Positions 28,163 to 35,954 of a stretch of 64,000 bases of DNA are shown in pieces; position 1 is the stretch's first letter; every line of letters starts with the position of its first letter. The DNA lies in assembly GCF_014217855.1 (NCBI RefSeq), contig NZ_CP059059.1:992001-1056000 (forward strand). Direction: 5' to 3'. This DNA is from Synechococcus sp. HK01-R. GTDB taxonomy: Bacteria; Cyanobacteriota; Cyanobacteriia; PCC-6307; Cyanobiaceae. Below the pieces are notes generated by a model, which saw nothing but the letters and a program-made list of their open reading frames with translations, searched no databases and was not told the origin of the DNA. The position numbers were made by a program, and so were the translations under genes.

Positions 28163-28747
28163 ATGCCCGCCACCCGTCTGGCTATTGCCCTCGGCGCCAA
28201 TCTGCCTAGCTCTGCTGGAAGCCCCTATCAGACTCTGCTGGCGGTGCGGCCACAGCTGGAGGGTGTCCTGGCGGCATGGGCGGATTCGGGCCTTGATGGT
28301 GCGAGTGGCAGGGACGACGGCCGCGATCAGGGCTTCCGCTGCGCTTGGTCTCCTCTGCTGAACACCGCGCCCGTCGGGGGGCCGCCGGATCAGCCCAGCT
28401 ATCTCAATGCCGTGGTGCTGGTCACAGGGGATCTTGGCGATCCTTGCCTTGAGAAGGCCTTGGCATTGCTGGATCAGCTTCATGCCATCGAACGACAGTT
28501 CGGGCGTGACCGTGCCAGGGAGCAGCGCTGGGGGCCGCGCCCGTTGGACCTCGATCTCCTCTTCTGGGAGGAACTGCGCCTCGAGCACCAGCGCCTGCGT
28601 TTGCCCCATCCCCGACTGCATTTGCGCGAATTTGTGATCCAACCATTGCTGGCAGCGATGACGGGATCCGCCAGCTGGGATGAACAACCCGTCATGCTGG
28701 GCCGCAGCGATCTCCCCGCGTCCCATGGCTCCGCTGCCGCCTCCTGA
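28163..28747 (+). CDS. folK: 2-amino-4-hydroxy-6-hydroxymethyldihydropteridine pyrophosphokinase
   Basis: Transfers pyrophosphate from ATP to hydroxymethyldihydropterin in folate synthesis. The 194-residue protein has LAIALGANL at the start, SPLLNTAPVGGPPDQPSYLN, and the HPPK signature RWGPRPLDLDLLFW with the metal-binding Asp residues, then LPHPRLHLREFVIQPL. The ATG at 28163 begins directly at the conserved first strand. It overlaps the NUDIX gene by 23 bp. Confidence 0.95.
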   Translation: MPATRLAIALGANLPSSAGSPYQTLLAVRPQLEGVLAAWADSGLDGASGRDDGRDQGFRCAWSPLLNTAPVGGPPDQPSYLNAVVLVTGDLGDPCLEKALALLDQLHAIERQFGRDRAREQRWGPRPLDLDLLFWEELRLEHQRLRLPHPRLHLREFVIQPLLAAMTGSASWDEQPVMLGRSDLPASHGSAAAS

Positions 28748-29285
28748 ACCTTTCCAGTTGTTGGAGACGCTCGAGGCTCTGGATGCGCGCAAGATCCGAT
28801 TTGAGCGCAACCGCATCCGGCTGCCCCTCGGGGTGGAGGGCACCTTCGGGCTCATTCGCCACCCAGGGGCCTCCCTGGCGGTGCCGATCACGGACGAGGG
28901 CCAGGTGGTGCTGCTGCGCCAGTACCGCTTTGCGGTGCAGGCCCGCCTGCTGGAGTTCCCCGCCGGCACCCTTGAGACGGGGGAAGATCCTCTGGAATCG
29001 ATGCAGCGGGAGCTGGGAGAGGAAGCGGGTTACAGCGCTGCTCGCTGGGATGCTCTGGGGCCGATGCTCCCCTGTCCCGGTTACTCCGATGAGGTGATCC
29101 ACTGTTTCCTGGCCCGCGAGCTCACTCCGCTGGAGAACCCGCCGGCCGGTGACGACGATGAAGACCTCGAGGTGGTGCAGATGAGCCCTGCTGAGCTCGA
29201 TGCTCGCCTGGCCTCCGGCGAGGAGTGGCTCGATGGCAAGAGCGTCACCGCCTGGTTCCGCGCCAAGCAGCTGTTGGGTCTGTGA
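28725..29285 (+). CDS. NUDIX hydrolase (ADP-ribose pyrophosphatase-like)
   Basis: A 186-residue hydrolase of nucleoside-diphosphate derivatives. The NUDIX box is complete: GTLETGEDPLESMQRELGEEAGY (about residues 84-106), shown here by its key parts GTLETGED and RELGEEAGY. The preceding VVLLRQYRFAVQARLLEFPAG and following PCPGYSDEVIHCFLA match ADP-ribose pyrophosphatases of the YqkG/NudF type. The ATG at 28725 overlaps the end of folK, and the stop overlaps the photolyase start (TGATG), giving a folK-NUDIX-phr run. Confidence 0.9.
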   Translation: MAPLPPPEPFQLLETLEALDARKIRFERNRIRLPLGVEGTFGLIRHPGASLAVPITDEGQVVLLRQYRFAVQARLLEFPAGTLETGEDPLESMQRELGEEAGYSAARWDALGPMLPCPGYSDEVIHCFLARELTPLENPPAGDDDEDLEVVQMSPAELDARLASGEEWLDGKSVTAWFRAKQLLGL

Positions 29286-30766
29286 TGGCGATGGCACGCA
29301 CGCTCTTCTGGCATCGACGCGATCTGCGCCTGGCCGATAACACCGGTCTGAACGCTGCCGTCGCCCTCGGCCCCGCCGTTACAGGGGTGTATGTGCTGGA
29401 TCCGGCGCTGATCACGCCGCCAGAGCAGCTGCCGCCGATGGCGCCGGCCCGGCTGTGGTTTCTGGTGGAGAGCCTGCTCGAGCTGCAGCGTCGTTGGCGC
29501 CAAGCAGGCAGCCGCTTGCTGGTGGTGGCGGGTGATCCCGTGGCTGTGCTTCCGCAGCTAGCCGATCTGCTGCAGGTGCCGGCGGTGGTGTGGAGCCGCG
29601 ATGTGGAGCCCTATGCCCGTGAGCGTGACCGGGCGGTGGCCAAGGCCTTGCAGGCCGATGGCCGCAAGGTGCTGGTGGATTGGGATCAGGTGTTGGTGGC
29701 CCCTGAGGCGCTCAAGACCGGCGGTGGTGATCCCTACCGGGTGTATGGCCCTTTTCTGCGCAACTGGCGCGGCCAGGTGGAACGCAGCGAGCCCAGCACC
29801 GTTGACGCGCCTGCCGGCTTGATCGATCTGGAGGCTGCAGCGCTCGACGCCATCAGCAGTGGTGAGGGTCCTCTGGGCCGCCTCTGCCTGGAGGGTCAGC
29901 GGACGTTGGAGCGCCTGAGGGCTGAGCATGGTTTCCGTGGCACTGAGATGTGTCCCTGTCGGCCTGGGGAGGCCGCGGCGGCGGAGCAGTTGGCCACGTT
30001 TGTGGATGGCCCGTTGATGGCCTACGAGCCCGACCGTAACTTCCCTGGTGTGGTGGGCACGTCCTATCTCAGCGCTGCCCTGAGTGTGGGCACGGTGAGT
30101 CCGCGTCAGGCCTGGTGTGCAGCCCAGGAGATCAAAGCGTTGGCCCGCAGCGATGAGCAGCGTCAGGCGATCACGGTGTGGGAGCAGGAGCTGGGCTGGC
30201 GCGAGTTTTATCAGCAGGCCTTGTTTCATTTTCCCGAGCTGGCGGACGGTCCCTACCGGCCGCAATGGCGTCAGTTCCCTTGGGACAACAACAAGGACTG
30301 GTTTGACTTCTGGAAGGATGGTCAAACCGGCATGCCGATCATTGATGCGGCGATGCGACAACTGAACGAAACCGGATGGATGCACAACCGTTGCCGCATG
30401 ATCGTGGCCTCGTATCTGGTCAAAGATCTGATCTGTGATTGGCGCTGGGGGGAGCGCGCCTTCATGGAGCTGGAGGTGGATGGCGATTTGGCGGCCAACA
30501 ACGGCGGCTGGCAGTGGAGCGCCAGCAGCGGCATGGACCCCAAGCCCCTGCGCATCTTTAATCCCGCCACCCAGGCTTCAAAGTTCGATGCGGAAGGGGA
30601 GTACATCCGCCGCTGGGTGCCGGAGTTGCGCCACGTGAACACCAAGGATCTGCTCAGTGGAGAGATTGCTGCATTGGAGCGGCATGGTTATCCCGAGCCG
30701 CTGGTAAATCACAAAACCCAGCAGGTGCGCTTCAAGGCGCTCTACGCCACCATTCGCTCCGCCTGA
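29285..30766 (+). CDS. phrA: Class I deoxyribodipyrimidine photolyase
   Basis: Light-driven repair of cyclobutane pyrimidine dimers. The 493-residue protein has the antenna-binding domain (LFWHRRDLRLADNTGL at residues 6-21) and the FAD domain with GTSYLSAALSVGTVSPRQ, ELGWREFYQQ, TGMPIIDAAMRQLNETGW, MHNRCRMIVASYLVKDL, DGDLAANNGGWQWSASSG and RIFNPATQA. Length and motifs are those of full class I enzymes; the antenna type (8-HDF or MTHF) cannot be fixed from sequence alone. Its stop overlaps the convergent aminotransferase by 25 bp. Confidence 0.96.
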   Translation: MAMARTLFWHRRDLRLADNTGLNAAVALGPAVTGVYVLDPALITPPEQLPPMAPARLWFLVESLLELQRRWRQAGSRLLVVAGDPVAVLPQLADLLQVPAVVWSRDVEPYARERDRAVAKALQADGRKVLVDWDQVLVAPEALKTGGGDPYRVYGPFLRNWRGQVERSEPSTVDAPAGLIDLEAAALDAISSGEGPLGRLCLEGQRTLERLRAEHGFRGTEMCPCRPGEAAAAEQLATFVDGPLMAYEPDRNFPGVVGTSYLSAALSVGTVSPRQAWCAAQEIKALARSDEQRQAITVWEQELGWREFYQQALFHFPELADGPYRPQWRQFPWDNNKDWFDFWKDGQTGMPIIDAAMRQLNETGWMHNRCRMIVASYLVKDLICDWRWGERAFMELEVDGDLAANNGGWQWSASSGMDPKPLRIFNPATQASKFDAEGEYIRRWVPELRHVNTKDLLSGEIAALERHGYPEPLVNHKTQQVRFKALYATIRSA

Positions 30767-31962
30767 GTGGTGCTGGCCAGTAGGTTGCGCAACACGGCAA
30801 TCACCCTGTCCTGCTGATCGCTGGATAGCTCAGGGAAGATCGGCAGGCTCAGGACCTCGCTGCAGAGCTGTTCGGTGATCGGCAGGCTTCCGGGTGCGAG
30901 GCCGAGGGCCTCGTAGGCCGGCTGGCGGTGGATCGGAATGGGGTAATAGATGATCGTGTTGACGCCCTGCTCCTGAAGGCTCTGCTTGAGCCAGTCACGG
31001 CAGCGGCTGCTGGGTAATCCGAAGCTGCTGGCTGGGGCGTCGTCGCACCGACCGGCGCAATGGGGCTGGTTCTCGGGGCAGAGGCGCACGCGCACCACGA
31101 ACTGGTTCCAGCCATGGCCGACGGCTGTGGCAGAGGCGGGGTCGGGGAGTTGGAGACCATGCAGGCCTGCCAGAGCCTCCTGATAGCGGGCGGCGATTGC
31201 ACTGCGCTTCTCCACCCAATGGCCCAGATGGGGCAGTTTCACGTTGAGCACTGCGGCCTGCAGAGCATCGAGTCGGCTGTTGTAGCCCAGCTCCGTGTGC
31301 AGGTAGCGCCGGGGCATGCCATGCACCGCCAGTTCGCGCATGCGTTGGGCTAGGTCGGCATCGCAACAGGTCACGGCACCGCCGTCGCCAGCTCCTCCAA
31401 GGTTCTTGGTGGGGAAGAAGCTGAAACAGCCCACATCCCCCCAGCTGCCGACGGGTTTGCCGTTCCAGTGCGCACCGGTGGCCTGGGCGCAGTCTTCCAC
31501 CACCTTGAGGCCATGGCGCTTGGCGATGGTCATCAGCGCGTCCATGTCCACCGGTCGGCCGAACAGGTGCACAGGGATGAGCGCTTTGGTGGCTGGAGTG
31601 ATGGCCGCTTCAGCCTGTGCCAGATCGATCAGATAGGTGACGGGATCCACATCCACGAACACCGGGGTGGCGCCCACGGCGCTGATCGCTTCGGCTGTGG
31701 CAAAGAAGCTGAAGGACGCCGTGATTACCTCGTCACCGGGGCCGATGCCCAGGCCGCGCAGGGCCAGAATCAGGGCATCGGTGCCGCTGTTGCAGCCCAC
31801 GGCATGGGGGCTGCCGATGCTCGCGGCAAAGGCCTCCTCAAACCGCTGGATTTCGCTTCCACCGATGTATTGGCCGCTGCGCAGCACCCGCAGAACGGCA
31901 TTGTCGAGCTCCGCTCCCAGATCGCTGAGCTGCTGACTGAGACTGAAGGGAGGCACCTGCAT
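30742..31962 (-). CDS. DegT/DnrJ/EryC1/StrS-family aminotransferase
   Basis: A 406-residue PLP-dependent sugar aminotransferase-type protein. It has GGSEIQRFEEAFAASIG, NSGTDALILALRGLGIGPGDEV, VFVDVDPVTYLID, ALIPVHLFG, VEDCAQATGAHWNGKPVG and the PLP-lysine loop FSFFPTKNLGGAGDGGAV. Such enzymes make amino-sugars for surface glycans. The ATG at 31962, with AAGG upstream, starts at the conserved IPPFSL-like region. The frame is also open upstream to 32484 because of a broken Prx-like gene; that extension is not part of the enzyme. Substrate unknown. Confidence 0.88.
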   Translation of the reverse strand: MQVPPFSLSQQLSDLGAELDNAVLRVLRSGQYIGGSEIQRFEEAFAASIGSPHAVGCNSGTDALILALRGLGIGPGDEVITASFSFFATAEAISAVGATPVFVDVDPVTYLIDLAQAEAAITPATKALIPVHLFGRPVDMDALMTIAKRHGLKVVEDCAQATGAHWNGKPVGSWGDVGCFSFFPTKNLGGAGDGGAVTCCDADLAQRMRELAVHGMPRRYLHTELGYNSRLDALQAAVLNVKLPHLGHWVEKRSAIAARYQEALAGLHGLQLPDPASATAVGHGWNQFVVRVRLCPENQPHCAGRCDDAPASSFGLPSSRCRDWLKQSLQEQGVNTIIYYPIPIHRQPAYEALGLAPGSLPITEQLCSEVLSLPIFPELSSDQQDRVIAVLRNLLASTTQAERMVA

Positions 31963-31972
31963 GGCAGGCACC

Positions 31973-32484
31973 TTAAGCCGAGCCGCTGAACCACGGGGGC
32001 TCCTGGCCTGGATGCCATTTGATGTTGCAGCCGATCGATGCCTGCTGGTCTGCACTGGGGGTGCCTCCTGCCAGCACCGCTTGGAGGGCCGAGCGGAGGT
32101 CGCTGCCAGTGACGGGCAGGCGGCCCGCAGCGCCTTGGCCAGCGTCTGCTCCTGGTCGATGCAATAAGGGAATCGCCAGCCGTTGGCTTGGGCCTGGCGA
32201 GCCAGGGCCTCAGGACCATCCTCGGGGTGGGTGATCCAGCTGTTACTGGCGACGGCCACCAGGCTGACCCGATCGCCGTCATCCAGATCAAGCCGGCTGA
32301 GCTCTGCCTCGATGTGTTTCACAAAGGGGCAGTGGCTGCAGAGCAGCATCAGCAGCAACGGTTGTTGCGGCAGCTCGCCGCTGCTGAGATGGCTCGCGCC
32401 AGGTCCGGTGCCGGTTGCAATCGGCAGCGAAAAAGCCGGAAGGACGCTGCCCAGCGGCAGCATGGTGGAGGGTGTGAGAACCAT
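31973..32484 (-). pseudogene. Prx-like (thioredoxin-fold) gene with an internal deletion and frameshift
   Basis: The frame from 32484 encodes the N-terminal two thirds of a PRX-like1 protein: MVLTPSTMLPLGSVLPAFSL, the CSHCPFVKHIEAEL redox segment (first Cys near residue 49) and QTLAKALRAAC. At about 32120 the sequence jumps to another frame, which encodes the family's C-terminus (LPVTGSDLRSALQAVLAG, then SIGCNIKWHPGQEPPWF) ending at 31973. About 29 residues of the family core (around the TPDFF and GQ-DDSRPG region) are missing. The frame of the N-terminal part instead reads on into the aminotransferase. It may be a true deletion or an assembly error. If real, the gene is probably inactive. 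Confidence 0.8.
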
Positions 32485-32493
32485 GGGGCAACG

Positions 32494-33012
32494 ATGGCTC
32501 GTTTCTGGACGGCGGCACTGTTCTTACTGATTCTCAGTGGATGCGGTGGTGGCGACCAGAAAGCGAGCTGGCGGATTTTCCCCCTTCAGCGCCGTCAGCC
32601 CCATGACGGTCTGGCGGTGGTCAGCCAGCCCGATGGCTATGGGCTCCATCTGTATCTGGAAACCGACAGCAGCGATCCCGCCTTCTGCAGGCCCCGCTGG
32701 CTGGCGAGTCCGGCCCGTCTGTTCAACGGCAATGGCACGGCTCCCTTCTCGTCTGGGCTCGCTGATCAGGAGGAGTTCTTTGCCGCGGTGAAGCGTCAGG
32801 ATGTGCGCCATGCCCTGCGCAGGGAGCTGGAGGCTCTCTGCAAGGCCCGTGCCCCAAAGGCTCGCTGGCAGTGGCAGGAGCCGCCGCGGCAGGCCTCAGA
32901 GCTCAAGCCCGTTCGTCTGCCCGCGCTGGAGGAAGAGGATCTGCTGACGGATCCAGCCCTGGAGCAGCAACGCGAGGAGGCACTGCTCCATGGGGGTCAA
33001 CCCCGTTCTTGA
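32494..33012 (+). CDS. Hypothetical lipoprotein
   Basis: A 172-residue protein of unknown function. The ATG at 32494 starts a short signal MARFWTAALFLLILSGCGGG with a lipobox LILSGC (Cys near 17), so it should be a membrane-attached lipoprotein. The rest is polar with PDGYGLHLYLETDSSDPAF and a basic/acidic C-terminus. No catalytic pattern was recognised. It is divergent from the Prx remnant by 9 bp and overlaps the convergent photolyase-like gene by 16 bp. Confidence 0.7.
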   Translation: MARFWTAALFLLILSGCGGGDQKASWRIFPLQRRQPHDGLAVVSQPDGYGLHLYLETDSSDPAFCRPRWLASPARLFNGNGTAPFSSGLADQEEFFAAVKRQDVRHALRRELEALCKARAPKARWQWQEPPRQASELKPVRLPALEEEDLLTDPALEQQREEALLHGGQPRS

Positions 33013-33446
33013 GGCGGGAATCCCTCCCAGACCACCGGTTCCGCCTCGCGCCAGTAACGGCTGAAGCGCCCAAGCCGTGGTGGTCTGGGCAGGGTGACGA
33101 ACGGGTCAGGCTCGAGCATCCAGAGGGGTAGCTCCCGGTCGATCGCAGCCGCGATCCGTTGCAGGCGTGGATCCACTGCCTCGCTGGTGATCACGCCATC
33201 GGCGCCATGGTGCTGCGCAAAACCAATCACCTCGGCGGCCACATCGCCGTGGCGAATGCTTACGGGCAGTTCCAGGACACACTCGTAAAGAAAACCCAGG
33301 CGCTTGCGACTGATGCACTGGTCGCGGATCCAGTGGCTGTCAAACACAAACAGCGCCGGCGTTCCTGGGGCGGCATCCTCCAGGGCGGGGTTCCTGGGGC
33401 CGAGCGCTTCATCATGAATCCAGAGGATCGGTTTCTGGAGGTCCAT
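32997..33446 (-). CDS. Photolyase N-terminal (Rossmann) domain-like protein
   Basis: A 149-residue protein that resembles the antenna-binding domain of photolyases and cryptochromes as a separate polypeptide: ILWIHDEALGPRNPAL at residues 7-22, LFVFDSHWI, and later AAEVIGFAQHHGADGVITSE, similar to the strand-helix that holds antenna chromophore. No FAD domain follows. Instead the FAD-type domain is encoded just upstream, its stop overlapping this start as TGATG. Together the two look like a photolyase/cryptochrome split in two, with the order reversed. Function not established. Confidence 0.75.
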   Translation of the reverse strand: MDLQKPILWIHDEALGPRNPALEDAAPGTPALFVFDSHWIRDQCISRKRLGFLYECVLELPVSIRHGDVAAEVIGFAQHHGADGVITSEAVDPRLQRIAAAIDRELPLWMLEPDPFVTLPRPPRLGRFSRYWREAEPVVWEGFPPQERG

Positions 33447-34351
33447 CAGCGTCGTCTGCGCGCGGGAACGTTGCCAATCGCTCCAGCCATGGGGATGGCG
33501 AATAAACGCTGTTCCAGCTGCTCGTAACTGCCTTCAAAAGGGCAGTTCTGGGCGCTGGGGCAGCCGTTGCAGTAGCGCCCCTCGCTGTAGCGCTCAAGGT
33601 TGTCGCGATTGAAGAAATAAGGCTTGTGGCTGAAGCTGCTGGCCACCCATTGCCAGCTCAGGTGATTGCTGGCCGGATCACCATCGAGCAGGTGCTCGAG
33701 GAACCAGTCGGCGCCGGCTTTCCAGTGGATACGCCGCCAATGCACCACGTAAGCGGCCAACCACATGCGTGCGTGGTTGTGCAACCAGCCGCTGCCCACC
33801 AGGTCCGCCTGAAAACCATCCATGCAAGCCAGCCCAGTTCGCCCCTCGCGGATGTCTTCGGGCAGCGTGCGGCCATAGGAGGAAGGATCGTGCCCCGTTT
33901 TGAGCTCCTCCTGGCTGTGATGGATGGCATCGCCCAGATCCATCCACATCCGCTGCCAGAAATCCCTCCAGCCCAACTCGTTGATCAGCTTGCCTCCCTC
34001 CTGCTGGCCCTGCCCCCGGCCCGATAACTGGGCAAAGACGGCATCGCGCACCTCAGCAAGGGTGAGGACGCCGTGACGGATCCAGGGCGACAGCCTGGTC
34101 ACCGCACCTTGGAGATGGTTGCGGCTGCGCCCGTAGCGCTTTGCATCCAGCCGATTGAGCTGGGACTCCGCCGCCTGGCGGCCCCCGCGGATCCCACTGA
34201 GGCCCCCCTCCGCCTCTGGGAACGTCTCCTTAAGTAGGTCTTGCAGGGCATCACGATCGGCCAGGTGTCGCGGGAGGTCGCCGGGGCGATCAGGCCAAGA
34301 CAGGGGAGGTGGCGTAGGCAGCGGCGGCACCGTCAGGAAGCTTGAGCACAC
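33446..34351 (-). CDS. Photolyase/cryptochrome FAD-binding domain protein with conserved Cys cluster
   Basis: A 301-residue protein similar only to the C-terminal half of photolyases: RNHLQGAVTRLSPWIRHGVL, NELGWRDFWQRMW, GLACMDGFQADLVGSGWLHN, HARMWLAAYVVHW, DGDPASNHLSWQWVASSFS and KPYFFNRDNLERY. Three Cys lie near the end in YCNGCPSAQNCPF (261, 264, 270), plus Cys176, 85 residues upstream, a spacing reminiscent of the 4Fe-4S bacterial photolyases/cryptochromes. It lacks the antenna domain, which is supplied by the next gene. A role in light sensing or DNA repair is inferred. Confidence 0.8.
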   Translation of the reverse strand: MCSSFLTVPPLPTPPPLSWPDRPGDLPRHLADRDALQDLLKETFPEAEGGLSGIRGGRQAAESQLNRLDAKRYGRSRNHLQGAVTRLSPWIRHGVLTLAEVRDAVFAQLSGRGQGQQEGGKLINELGWRDFWQRMWMDLGDAIHHSQEELKTGHDPSSYGRTLPEDIREGRTGLACMDGFQADLVGSGWLHNHARMWLAAYVVHWRRIHWKAGADWFLEHLLDGDPASNHLSWQWVASSFSHKPYFFNRDNLERYSEGRYCNGCPSAQNCPFEGSYEQLEQRLFAIPMAGAIGNVPARRRR

Positions 34352-34448
34352 GTCATCCTGTCGATCCGTTGGTCCGATTGCGAGTGATCGGACGGTGGCG
34401 GACCCTGGATGGGGGAGAATCCCCGTCAGTTACCTCTGTGCCGGTCCG

Positions 34449-35231
34449 ATGCTTCTCGATCTCACGGGCAAGAAGATCCTCGTTACCGGCATTGCCAACA
34501 ACAAATCGATCGCTTGGGGAATCGCCCAGCAGCTGCGGGCCGCTGGGGCCGAGCTCGGGATCACCTATCTGCCCGATGAGAAGGGTCGCTTCGAGACCAA
34601 GGTGCGCGACCTCACCGCCCCCCTGGAGCCCAGCCTGTTTTTGCCCCTGAATGTGCAGGACCCGGCTCAGATGGAAGCGGTGTTTGCGGAGATCAAGAAG
34701 ACATGGGGTGTGCTCGATGGATTGGTGCACTGCCTGGCCTTCGCCGGCAAAGACGAGCTGATCGGCGACTACAGCGCCACCACCGCCGAGGGCTTTGCCC
34801 GTGCCCTGGAGATCAGCGCCTACTCCCTGGCACCGCTTTGCGCCCACGCCAAGCCCCTGTTCAGCGAGAAGGCCGGCGTGGTCACCCTCACCTATCTCGG
34901 CGCTGAGCGGGCGATCCCGAACTACAACGTGATGGGTGTGGCCAAAGCGGCGCTGGAGGCCTCCGTTCGCTACCTCTCCGCTGAGCTGGGTCCCGAGAAG
35001 CAGGTGCGGGTCAACGCGATCAGTGCTGGTCCGATCCGCACACTCGCGAGCAGCGCCATCGGCGGCATCCTCGACATGATCCACAACGTGGAGGAGAAGG
35101 CGCCCCTGCGCCGCACCGTCACCCAGACCGAGGTGGGGAACACCGCCGCCTTCCTGCTCAGCGAACTCTCCAGTGGGATTTCCGGTCAGACCATCTATGT
35201 GGACGCCGGCTACTGCATCAATGGCATGTAA
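34449..35231 (+). CDS. fabI: Enoyl-[acyl-carrier-protein] reductase (NADH)
   Basis: Catalyses the last reduction of fatty-acid elongation. The 260-residue protein has GKKILVTGIANNKSIAWGIA (residues 7-26), HCLAFAGKDELIGDY, and the FabI active-site spacing Tyr-x6-Lys in YNVMGVAKAALEASVRYLS, followed by ISAGPIRTLASSAI. The frame is open upstream but the ATG at 34449 begins at the conserved start. It is divergent from the split photolyase genes over 97 bp and lies 55 bp before hisB. Confidence 0.96.
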   Translation: MLLDLTGKKILVTGIANNKSIAWGIAQQLRAAGAELGITYLPDEKGRFETKVRDLTAPLEPSLFLPLNVQDPAQMEAVFAEIKKTWGVLDGLVHCLAFAGKDELIGDYSATTAEGFARALEISAYSLAPLCAHAKPLFSEKAGVVTLTYLGAERAIPNYNVMGVAKAALEASVRYLSAELGPEKQVRVNAISAGPIRTLASSAIGGILDMIHNVEEKAPLRRTVTQTEVGNTAAFLLSELSSGISGQTIYVDAGYCINGM

Positions 35232-35286
35232 GTCCGGCATGATCGGATTGTTCTGACTGAGTCAGCGCTTCGGGCGCCAACAAGCC

Positions 35287-35892
35287 ATGCGCACAGGTGA
35301 AGTGCATCGCGTCACCGGAGAAACCGATGTGCGGGTGAAGCTCGGGCTCGATGGTGGCGGCAGCTGCCAGGTCGAGACGGGGGTGCCGTTCCTTGATCAC
35401 ATGCTCCATCAGATCAGCAGCCACGGCTTGATCGACCTGGAGGTTGCCGCTCGGGGAGATACCCACATCGATGATCACCACACCAATGAGGATGTGGGCA
35501 TTGCTGTGGGTCAGGCCCTCTCCCAGGCGCTGGGGGATCGCCGGGGCATTCATCGCTTCGGCCATTTCGTGGCGCCCCTGGATGAGGCTCTGGTGCAGGT
35601 GGCGTTGGATTGTTCCGGACGCCCTCATCTGACTTTCGGTCTGCAGATTCCTGCCCAGAAGATCGGCAGCTACGACACCGAACTGGTGAAGGAGTTCTTT
35701 GTGGCCGTAGTCAATAACTCCGGTCTCACCCTCCACATCCGTCAACTCGATGGGGTGAATTCTCACCACATCGTGGAGGCCTGCTTCAAGGCGTTTGCTC
35801 GTGCCCTGCGCATGGCCACCGAGATCGACCCCCGCCGGGCTGGATCGGTGCCCAGCAGTAAAGGCGTCCTGGAGCAGGCCGGCGGCAGCTGA
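35287..35892 (+). CDS. hisB: Imidazoleglycerol-phosphate dehydratase
   Basis: A 201-residue monofunctional enzyme of histidine synthesis. It has the duplicated metal-binding His motifs: [20 protein letters not shown] and [17 protein letters not shown] in the first half and [18 protein letters not shown] in the second, as well as the conserved ending PSSKGVL. The ATG at 35287 fits the family start. It shows no overlap with its neighbours and no other his gene is nearby, as is common in cyanobacteria. Confidence 0.96.
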   Translation: MRTGEVHRVTGETDVRVKLGLDGGGSCQVETGVPFLDHMLHQISSHGLIDLEVAARGDTHIDDHHTNEDVGIAVGQALSQALGDRRGIHRFGHFVAPLDEALVQVALDCSGRPHLTFGLQIPAQKIGSYDTELVKEFFVAVVNNSGLTLHIRQLDGVNSHHIVEACFKAFARALRMATEIDPRRAGSVPSSKGVLEQAGGS

Positions 35893-35954
35893 AGGGACTG
35901 AGCGGGCCGTGATCCGCGCTTCACACTCCGTTACGAGAGGATGGTCACGCTGCT

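Noticed and set aside
30742-32484. A single 580-residue Prx-aminotransferase fusion protein
   Set aside because: The Prx-like part loses its own C-terminus, which is present in another frame, and the aminotransferase has its own start and ribosome site at 31962. The fusion frame is best explained by a deletion.
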